Shown here one piece after another: positions 55,612 to 64,000 of a DNA stretch of 64,000 nucleotides. This DNA comes from Ramazzottius varieornatus. Taxonomy: Eukaryota > Tardigrada > Eutardigrada > Parachela > Ramazzottiidae. A program made the translations under genes and the position numbers. The notes below the pieces were generated by a model. That model saw nothing but the letters and a program-made list of their open reading frames with translations. It searched no databases and was not told the origin of the DNA. How positions within the stretch are numbered: the stretch's first letter is position 1; each line of letters opens with the position of its first letter. The stretch is taken from the NCBI GenBank assembly GCA_001949185.1, contig BDGG01000001.1:7576149-7640148 (forward strand), read 5' to 3'.

Positions 55612-58600
55612 CGAAGCAAACAGTTCGACAAAAGCTTGAAAATTGTAGTTACAAGAAGCAAAACGTTAACACTCGAAAGATTGATTTCAGTTTGTATGGA
55701 AGATTCAATGGGCAAAGTAGGGTGCATGCCCACCTTTGGTCGTTGAGCATTGCAAGGATACTTCGAAAGAAAGTAAAGAGAAGTGCGCATGTTTAGCTGT
55801 CTCTCTACCCTTTGTCAAAGTTTACTTTCAATAAAAGGATGGCACGTAAAGAGTCGCCCTTACACTTTGTCTCACTCCGGTTTTATGACCCAAAGTGTGT
55901 CACCTAAACAATACTTTCACTGGGCCAGTGAAGTAAAGGGTGGCAGCTAAAAGACTAGCGTGAGACTAGTGTAAAGTATTATTAGGACCACAATGCGATG
56001 GGAAAGCTCGAATGGAAACTGTACTGCGAGACTCACAACTTGTGTGTTGGCACCGCACGCCCCGATTCGAACGGTACAACGGTCTGCTGTACAAAATTAC
56101 CCAGCAGGCGGCGCATCGCTTCACTTCCGCGGTCGATTTATTCAGGAAAAGTAATCGTGAATACAATAACGGCAAATTCCGATTGTAATTGACCATTTCA
56201 TACGTTTTAGGGAAGATTGGTCATCGGAGGCGAGGTTATTAGGGTTCGTGATTGTACTGTAAGAAGCGGAAGTTCTTCGGGGCCAAATTTCTTCGCGAAA
56301 AAGGACATATTTTAGGGGCACGTGTTGTTCGGGTTCGAAGTAGTTAGGAGAAAGAGTTCTTCGGTCCGAGGCTCTTCGGAGCAACGTTTAGGATGAGTTG
56401 GAGTTAAGCTATGACGTACCCCGCCGATACAGGGATAGTAGACGGAATAACCCAAGGGACTCTGAATCGCATACTCATAAGGAGATGCTCGAGCGGCTAA
56501 CAGCAAGATCCTGTTCTTAGTAACATTGCCTGACTTTCTCTGACGTTCTTGGGTATTTTTCTTAGGCTAATTTCCTCTACTGGTAAGCTCCCTAAGCCTA
56601 CGGAAACGTAGGGTGTAGTGATGTCGTAATTCGACCCAGCTTAACTCGACTCTACTTGACACGGCTAGTCCTTATCCATAAGTTCGATCATTATCTGGGA
56701 CAACATATCTCCAATTTCTTATGGCTACATGAAGCTCACGTAGCAAAGTATGAAGTCATAATCCGTCATTCGTAATCCAAAAGCCACAGAATTTCACACC
56801 TGCAGCCAGTGTAAGAACGGGTCGGCGGTCTACCGCAGCAATACGTTTTTGTGGCCTCTTCTGGGTCACACTTTTCCTTTGTAGTACAACATGCTTGCAT
56901 CTGGTATACCACAGGAGTCATGCTCGATTTCTTCCAGAAAAAGCAATTTCCAGAGAAAGAATTTTTCTCCAGAGAAATTTGATGGTCAATAAATAATCAA
57001 AGCCGTTTGATTAGTGCGGTTAGTCGTTTACAAAACGACTAGTCGTTTTGCACAAGTACAACGACAAACCGAGTCGCTTTCTTGTCGACTAAAGTCGCGA
57101 CTAGTGATTTAAGTTAACAACTCGAACTCTGACACAGTGCTGTTCCGATTATTGTAATTCGTAATTGAAAATGGCCAAATTTGACGGTCTTGGAATTCCA
57201 ATATAACAATTCAAATTGCAAATTCTGGGCTGGTCATTTCGATTTTAATCGGAATTGAATCGGAATTCCAAGAACGAGAAGATATTTTAATGTACAAATG
57301 AAATCCAAGATGTTGGTAATTCGAATAATAACTGACACCAAAGAAGCACGCGAAATGCACGTGGATATATCACTTTCTCGCCTTGTGAAGCACAGTCAGT
57401 GCTTGATTGAGTGACTAACGGTGCGCTGGTGCACGTACACAGCAGAATCAAAAATTCAGAATGCGTAAAAAGTGATTCGCGAAGCTGCAATTTCGTTTGT
57501 ATGACGTATACGACGGGCCTTGTTAGGGTTCTGTTTCTCCAGTGGGGTTCAAGTTTACGCCTATGCGACGCACCTTGGCTCCTTCATGGAGCATAACAGT
57601 CCGTATTGACGACAGCCATCCGTACTGGATACCTTGGGAACGACGTATTCTCTGCGAAATACCAAAAGGTCAGTCTAAACGTTTACCCATCCGACGCGTG
57701 GTACCGAACAAAATGCAAATGTTTTATGAAAACCCAAATTACGAAACACCATCCCAATAATTCGAATAATTTCAATTGTTATCGGAACTTGAACTTGAAT
57801 TTGAATTAATCGTAATTGATGATATAGGCAGGACGAGGTACCTGCATCGAATCTTACAAAATCCAATTCGGATTACATTCAGCTTTACATTCTGATGTTG
57901 AGAATACATCGCTTAATGTGAAAGTACAATTGTGGTAGAATTTCGAATGCGGGCAGTTGGTCTGAAAGACTGCAGCGGTTATCCTGCGCCTTCGTTCAAA
58001 CAACGAACTGCTTCGTGCATGGCATGTGGAAATAGCACGAGTCAGCGACCTCCATGCGTGCACGCCTTCTCAAACCGACCTTCGTCTTCTAGTCAACGGA
58101 GAAAATGATGTCCGCTGCGTTTGTACAGCCAATATTCTGTCAAAAGAACCAGAAGAGTACCTGGATAAAAGCCACCGGCTGCCAGCAAAATAAGAGATCC
58201 AACGGCTAATTGAAAGAAACCTGTGAAGCGCAGGTCAGCGATAAGTAAACCACGAAGCTCTTCGGGAACCTCGATCCCTCAACGGAAAACCGTTCACTTG
58301 ACTTCCCCTTGAGCGAGCTGGAATCACCAGCGCGATACCGCGAAGGAAGAAAAGGAATTCAACACAGGTAGCCTATATTGCATAAATAAAATAAGTAAAA
58401 CCAGGCCAGCTGGCGCGGGACCATGGGACGCCACGACAAAGCCTACCCGGACGTGTTCATTGACAAGAAAAGTTTTCCTACAACGTCTGGATGGTAAAGC
58501 TGAAACTCCAACTGAACTGCAACATCGTGGAAGTAAACGAGCCGTTGGAATAAGAGCAAAGAGATAATGAGGTAGTGGTACTGGCGCAACGTATTTCATA

Positions 58601-59017
58601 TGGCTCTCCGCTGGATTGACGGCCCTGAGAAGCCATTACGAGGGTATACTTCAACGAACAACGAGCTGTACTTTAACGAACAACGGAACAGGGACATGTT
58701 TATCCAATATCCATTTTAGACAGCTCGTGCAGCCTCGTTACCCAACTACTCTCAAGTACCGGTAGACTTGTAAGATCTTCACGTAATTTTAACAGCAAGA
58801 CCTTCCGGCGCTAAAGTCACGAGCTGGTCAAGTGTTAAGAAAATTATACAGGGATGTAACAACAGGCTAGCGGAATCTGGTAGTGTCAGTTTTGTTACCC
58901 GTGATACTTCCAGCTTTAGGGCCAAAATGCCCGCGGAAGAACGAACTGTCGTTGAACCCAGCTGGAAGCCTTTCCAACATCGGACTAGATTAGCGAAGGT
59001 ACCAGCGCAAATAAACA
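55612..59017. other. Intergenic, no gene recognised
   Basis: About 3.4 kb without a supportable gene. It holds a perfect CAAAACGACTAGTCGTTTTG palindrome (57031-57050), AT-rich blocks with repeated gaattcc/ggaatt and aattcgaataat (57120-57310, 57720-57830), and a ttcgg-rich stretch (56260-56390). Short frames such as 58324-58599 lack domains. The protease promoter should lie at the right end. Confidence 0.5.
57031..57050. repeat. Perfect 20-bp palindrome CAAAACGACTAGTCGTTTTG
   Basis: Surrounded by further gactag/ctagtc and gtcgactaaagtcgcgac copies between 57015 and 57110. Confidence 0.9.
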
Positions 59018-61413
59018 ATGGACGTCAAACGGTCACGTTTCCTCGTTCGAATTTTCATCCTTGCTTTTTATTTCAGTAAAGCGTCCGCAGGAAACAACTC
59101 GCAGATCCAACCTCGGATTCTCATCTTTCCGTACGTCTAGCCTTGCTTCGCTGTGAACTGTTCATCGACGGCAATAAGAACTTTTTCTTACAGGGAAAAC
59201 TTATCTGGGCGAAATGGAAATGAGGTGGGATCCAATGACCGTCAACCAGTTTTCAGCAAGGAAGTCCCTGGGGTCGACACATCGTCTACAGCTTTGCCGG
59301 TTGAAAATACTACCAGTGGGTTCTCGATAGTTGAGCCAGATCACCCTACGCTGAATCTCTCACTGTCTGCCTTAATGAATGCTTCGGAGAAGGCCGAATT
59401 TAGAAATCTGACTACCTCCACTCAAGAAGAGGAATTGAGCCTGCCATGGTCGCCTTTCACATCCATTGCGAACAACGCTCGCCTTTCCAAAGGTACTACG
59501 ACGAAACCTTGGTATGCCCGTGTTGGTTGCAATTTGAGCTTCCAAGTGAAGGTTTGTCCTGTCATAGTATGTGGGACGACACCTTTATTATGGGAAAGAA
59601 TCGTAGGAGGGAGCGAAGCTCAAACTGGAGAGTTCCCTTGGATGGCGTCACTGCGGAAGCTCGAACAACCTAAGTCCGTTCACAAGTGCGGAGCCACATT
59701 GTTACATTCTCAATGGGTGATCACCGCGGCGCACTGCGCTTTCAGGTACAAGTTCATATTACACACCTTCTGTTTTTGCGTTCACGATTTCACGCACTGG
59801 TCGACCACGGCTTATAATTACGTAACGCGCTTGTTGACTTCACGCTCGACCTCGAGCTTAAAGAATTTACAGTAAATGTCTACTTAACGAATAATGAAGT
59901 TTTTGGGGAGGCCGGTAAACGAAAAGTACATTTTTATCTGAAGTGGCGCACTCTTCCAGTCACGAACACCGCAGCCGTGCGCCACTTGGAAAAACATCCT
60001 GCCTATTTTATTTGCGGCCTCCCTGAATGATAAGAATGGTCTTACCTCGTGAATGCGAGCACTTGACTCGTTGCAGGATACGGAAGCGCTTGATGGTCGT
60101 CCGTCTCGGTGGCTTCGATCTCGATAATCCAGATGCGTCCTTTCCGTCGGTGGATTCGCGGGTGGCCAAGATCTACATTCACCCGGAATTCAACGGTGTA
60201 ACGTTCGAGGGCGATCTGGCCTTGCTAAAGTTGGCTGATCCCGTGCCGCTGGCTCCACATATACTGCCGATCTGCTTGGCGCCGGTCCAGAACTACTACG
60301 GGACGTTCGCGACTGTGGCTGGCTGGGGAGTGACACAGACAGGTTAGAGAATGATGACTGAAAAGCTGCAAAGTTGGAAAGTCAAACTGCGAGTAAAATG
60401 CCGGCACATTTGAGCCTTTTGTACCGGCGGTAGAAGGACAAGTAGGCGACCAAGTTGTAGCTTTCGATCTACACTCTACAGCTGATACGCCCTGTGCGAG
60501 AGTTGCCTTGGTCCTTCTGACTTCTTCCACTGCCCGGCGATCAGTCTGAACCTAGCCAGCGGCAGAGCCGCAGCGGAAGCTCAGAACAGAACTCCGCCTG
60601 GTTTCAGATCAGATTAGGCTGATCGATTACGGAAATTTTACAGCGAAGGCTGAAAACCCACACAAATTTCCGGGGTCCACTGAGGAACTCGCGAGTGTAC
60701 TTCAGCGGTGCTGACAGGGTGCGGTCTGTGGTCGACCGAAAGCTGGAAAAGTGCCTGTTCAGTCGGTACATTCCTTTGCTAAAACGACCGATACATTCCG
60801 AAGTGTAGCAGATCATGTCATGATCAAACAAGAATGTGACTGTTTTTAATGTTTTTTGTGGCAGGCGGCAATGCCAGCTCCATTTTACGCAAAGTCCATC
60901 TGCCCCTTATCAACACGACGGAATGCGAGCACTGGCTAGACGTGGCTGGCCGTCATCAGGACGTCGAGCCAGACTTCATCTGTGCCGGCTATAAGCAAGG
61001 AGGACGGGACACATGCCAAGTATGAGTGTTCTCGAGACAAAATGCTCATTAATCATTCCCGTAATGTGGCACAATGATATAGAGCAGATCATCCTACAGC
61101 CGCTAAATCATCATTTAGAGATTAGCCGATGTCTTTAGCGGGTGAAATGATATCAGCCGTGGTCTTATCTTTTCAGGGTGATTCTGGTGGACCTATGATA
61201 CAGGAAATTGAAGGTCGGTGGAGCTTGATTGGAGTGGTCAGTTGGGGCATGGGATGCGCGAAGCCTAATTTACCAGGCTTCAGCGTCTTCGTACCAAAGT
61301 ACGCCGAGTGGATAAAAACGGCCACCAACGGCGACGTTTATCTTCCTGAATTTTATCAAAAGTCTTCCACCTCTTCGCACCGAGTTTCATCAAGACTCCC
61401 CTTTGCAAGATGA
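59018..61413 (+). CDS. Secreted trypsin-like serine protease (S1A)
   Basis: Five exons, 59018-59130, 59194-59745, 60077-60342, 60865-61019 and 61177-61413, give 440 aa. The start [19 protein letters not shown] is a signal peptide, probably cut after KASA. Residues about 28-180 are a Ser/Thr-rich stalk without a recognised domain. A CPVIVCG segment precedes the zymogen cleavage site WER|IVGG. Catalytic residues: His in WVITAAHC, Asp in [10 protein letters not shown], Ser in CQGDSGGP. The Asp six residues before the Ser (DTCQGDSGG) predicts cleavage after Arg/Lys. [18 protein letters not shown] is the usual pocket wall. Digestive, immune or developmental roles cannot be separated. Intron 2 holds a palindromic element. 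Convergent with SF3B2. Confidence 0.95.
59906..60024. repeat. GTGCGCCACTT palindromic element, protease intron 2
   Basis: ggggaggccggtaaac ... gaagtggcgcac ... cgtgcgccacttgg ... tatttgcggcctccc. The outermost gggaggcc/ggcctccc pair perfectly. Confidence 0.9.
60343..60864. other. Long intron 3 of the protease gene
   Basis: 522 bases with normal splice ends. No palindromic element of the two families and no gene seen. Confidence 0.6.
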
Positions 61414-61673
61414 AGTAAATGATTTAATTTCCCCAAAAATGCGCGAGAAAACAAGGAAGTTGCTGTGGATATTCTTTATGAAAACGATAGCTTTGTTCGC
61501 CAAAAAAACACATTTCGGCACGCCTGTTTGCCTCGACGGGCTCTAGGATTTTTCGCTCGGCGCCAAATAATGCCGAAAACGATTTTTTGCCCAGTTTGAA
61601 ACGAAAGCTTTGTCCGTGATGAAACATAAGATTGTGGGATAGATAGTATACGTTAAAAGCCAGTGCCAACCTT

Positions 61674-64000
61674 TCAGAACTTGAACTGGCCTTTCTTCTT
61701 CTTAGAGGCGTCCGAAGCTGCTTCTTTCTCCTTCATCTTCCTCTTATGACTCTGTGAACCAAATAAGGGTTCAATGGCAGCATGGACAAATACGTGAAGC
61801 GTCAGCTAACACTGAGCAGCGAGGCCTTCCTGCTTTTCGAGACTCTATGCGTTTCACCGTCGAGTCTTTCTCCAGGATTCGCGTGCCGACAGTTATCAGT
61901 CAGTTCAGACAACTGTCGTTCCGACTAGAGTGCTTTTTCATGTACTACCGGCAAGCGATGACAGCCTTCAAGAGCTTTTGTCGAGGTTCTGCGCATTTCA
62001 TCCTCTGGCTAACATCAAGCATCCTTACCTGTCTTGCAGTATGCTCGGCCACCATGTCACTAAAGTCTTCGGGTTTAGAGATGTTGGACTCTTCGCGCAT
62101 CCTCTGCTCTAGACGAGCTTGCATCGTCTTCTCATCCAGCCCTTGTTCCAAATCCAAAGGGTCCAAAGCAATGGCCACTCCTTCTGTACCCTTGCGTGTT
62201 TTTGCCCCAGCCTACAAGAACAAACTACTTGAAAAAGCACATCGCGGAATATAATTATGGAATATAATAATATTTGGGAGATCCGTAACAGACTCGACAA
62301 GATCGTGTTCGCAAGTCGCGCACGCTTTCAGTGTAATTAACTCAGGACGTGCGCCACTTGGATAGACGATTTTTTCCATGGGTTTGCCGAGCCTTCCTTC
62401 CGACACTGCATTGAATATGGCGCATTGACCGGTTCATATTCAAGTTCTGTGCCCAATGGCTATCGAAAGACAACTGGCTCACAGAAGGACAATGACCAGT
62501 GAAGTTATCAGTCTGAACGGGAGGATCAGTGTCCTATTGTTATCCACTTTGGATCTCCCAGTAAGAATCCCACGTGTCCCCACGCGAAATTAACTGGGCC
62601 ACAGTAATTGTTAAAGAACGTATGCGCAGCCAAGAAGTGCGCGAGAAATATTCATCGCAATATTACTGAATGGTCACTTCGGAAAGGGATAAGAAAGACT
62701 TACACCCGGAATATCGTAGACGTGAGTCGAGCCCATAACGGCATTGGCCACCTTGTCCACCTTCTTTTCCGGCAGAATAGTGTACAACTGCGGCGTCGCA
62801 TCCCTACAAAAAAAACCCGAAAACAATGTAAAGCACGGTAAATGACCTTCATCTGTGTCGAAAAATGGGACGGTCGCAATGATTTCACCAGATTGTTTTC
62901 CAAAAGGCGCACGCTCTCGGCCAACAATGAAAACGTGCGCCACTTGAAATAAAAACCTGGGGGAAATCCTTTACCGAGGTGCTAGATTACTTCGAAATGG
63001 GCAAGAGAAAATTCATACCCCGATTCCATTTCGTATTCGATCTTTCTCTTTCGCAGTTCGATAGAGTCAGGAGTTTCCAGACCAGCAGGCACGGATGAAG
63101 CTCCTCCGCTGGGTGTAATCAACCTGCCCAAAACAAGATACTTCAGACTTACCATTCCTTCAAACCTCTTCAAACTTACCCTTCAGCGGGAGTAGCTGTT
63201 CCTGTTGGGTCCACTTCCGCTCCTTCCTCGACAGCAGCACCTTCCGGTTCGGCTTCCTCTTCATACTCGGGTTCTTCCTCCGCTTCCAGTTCACCCCATG
63301 GTTCCTTCTCCACATCGGCTTCTGACAGAACAGGCTAAGGATGCAGACAACGTTTAGCAGCCAGTATACTTCATTCCAGTTTGATCGGTACGAGTACAGA
63401 AACCTACCACTTACCACGTTAGCGCCCATTGTCCCGAAGACGTCGCCATAGAGCGGTCGGCCGGTCTCATCAACAGGTGGCTTTCCCCAACCGCCAGCAT
63501 GATAGCCGAACGTGCAGCCTTCGGGTATGGGTCCGTTCAAGCCAGGGATTTTGAGGTTGGGGTAGGATGGCGGTGGACCATAACGCTGCATGGCAATCAG
63601 CCATGGCGGTGGGTACTTCAGCGCATTCTGTAAAAGTAAATGCACCGTTGTGTCAAACGATGCGGAAATCCCCTACCTCTACTGATACCATATCGATTGA
63701 CAAAGTAAGATTGACGTTATCAGATGTCTCACTATGTAACCTGAACCTGCTTGAGAATTTTCGAGCTATATGAATATGGAGGCTGGCAAATCCCGAGTAC
63801 AGTAACCCTGCAGAAACATTAATCCAAGTGGCGCACGTTTCCAGCCAATGACAATAAACATGTGCGCCACTTGAGGTAACAATCCCGAACGTTTCGTTTG
63901 CCGACCTCTCATATTTCATAGCTTCACAACAAGTTTACTTTCGAAAATACGTTAACGAGGGACAGGTTTTTACCGGTCCGATTGGCATGCCTAATGCAAT
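61674..64000 (-). CDS. SF3B2: Splicing factor 3B subunit 2, C-terminal part (5' end beyond window)
   Basis: Component of the SF3b complex of U2 snRNP, binding near the branch site. Seven exons in frame give the last 286 aa: 64000-63974 (partial), 63627-63415, 63334-63180, 63123-63019, 62803-62704, 62211-62029 and 61751-61674. The exon at the edge reads IALGMPIGP and joins to NALKYPPPWLIAMQRYGPPPSYPNL in pieces, the PSP-domain core, then FGYHAGGWGKPPVDETGRPLYGDVFG in pieces. An acidic segment with KEPWGELE follows, then GLITPSGGASSVPAGLETPD, TPQLYTILPEKK, VMGSTHVYD, PEDFSDMVAEH and the terminal KKKKGQFKF*. All are hallmarks of the family. Three introns carry GTGCGCCACTT elements. Confidence 0.96.
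62276..62392. repeat. GTGCGCCACTT palindromic element, SF3B2 intron
   Basis: gggagatccgtaacagactcgac ... caagtcgcgcacg ... cgtgcgccacttgg ... gggtttgccgagccttcc. Confidence 0.9.
62871..62981. repeat. GTGCGCCACTT palindromic element, SF3B2 intron
   Basis: ccaaaaggcgcacg ... cgtgcgccacttg core with weak outer arm tttaccgaggtgc. Confidence 0.85.
63805..63910. repeat. GTGCGCCACTT palindromic element, SF3B2 intron
   Basis: caagtggcgcacg ... tgtgcgccacttg ... gtttgccgacctctc. Confidence 0.85.

Noticed and set aside
1-64000. tRNA or rRNA genes
   Set aside because: Scanned for B-box-like GGTTCGAATCC signals; hits near 2523, 14240 and 56062 do not sit in a foldable tRNA context.
1-64000. Bacterial contamination or operons
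   Set aside because: Consistent GT-AG introns, monocistronic spacing and animal gene families throughout.

Overview
The window is nuclear DNA of an animal, most likely an invertebrate with a compact genome. Almost every protein gene is split by GT-AG introns, the shortest being about 58-90 bases. Intact or decayed copies of animal-type genes are present (delta-catenin ending in the PDZ ligand DSWV, SF3B2, glycogen debranching enzyme, an S1A serine protease, ESCO acetyltransferase), CpG is not depleted, and the transposons are of animal type (pogo/Tigger-like, MULE, PIF/Harbinger). I cannot name the species from sequence alone.

Layout. 1-2.8 kb: no gene; old repeats. 2.8-6.3 kb (+): a possible small-exon gene of unknown function. 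6.6-8.6 kb (-): a seven-exon coiled-coil protein I do not recognise. 9.7-11.1 kb (-): an ESCO/Eco1-type cohesin acetyltransferase. 11.46-14.33 kb: a TA-flanked Tc1/mariner (pogo/Tigger-like) element with nested insertions and a dead transposase. 15-16.3 kb: TE fragments and a MITE. 16.9-24.7 kb (+): complete 23-exon glycogen debranching enzyme (1542 aa). 24.7-33.6 kb: repeat-rich, with a non-autonomous transposon, a decayed zinc-finger ORF and a frameshifted N-acetylglucosamine-6-phosphate deacetylase relic. 33.7-43.6 kb (+): complete 17-exon delta-catenin (905 aa). 44.7-45.5 kb (+): RRP36. 45.8-46.7 kb (-): mitochondrial ribosomal protein L11. 47.2-50.0 kb (+): a protein with an AT-hook-like motif and two BED/CGGBP1-like zinc fingers. 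50.4-52.0 kb (-): glucosamine-6-phosphate isomerase. 52.3-55.6 kb: a small basic ORF, a MULE transposase pseudogene, a 29-bp palindrome and Harbinger relics. 59.0-61.4 kb (+): a secreted trypsin-like protease. 61.7-64 kb (-): the C-terminal part of SF3B2, running off the window.

The genes do not form a pathway cluster; most are unrelated housekeeping genes. The one functional link is amino-sugar catabolism: the deacetylase relic at 32 kb precedes, in pathway order, the intact isomerase at 50-52 kb.

The most striking structure is a family of palindromic repeats (core AAGTGGCGCAC ... GTGCGCCACTT inside about 115-125-bp units with arms resembling GAGCTCGGCAAACAAACTCG). I count about 21 loci, nearly all in introns. 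In the debranching-enzyme gene introns are either 58-90 bases and bare, or about 170 bases and longer; all but one of the longer class carry a palindromic element of this or a second (ACCTGCATACC) family. This is the best candidate here for an undescribed system: intron-targeting or intron-tolerated MITEs that put strong hairpins into pre-mRNA.
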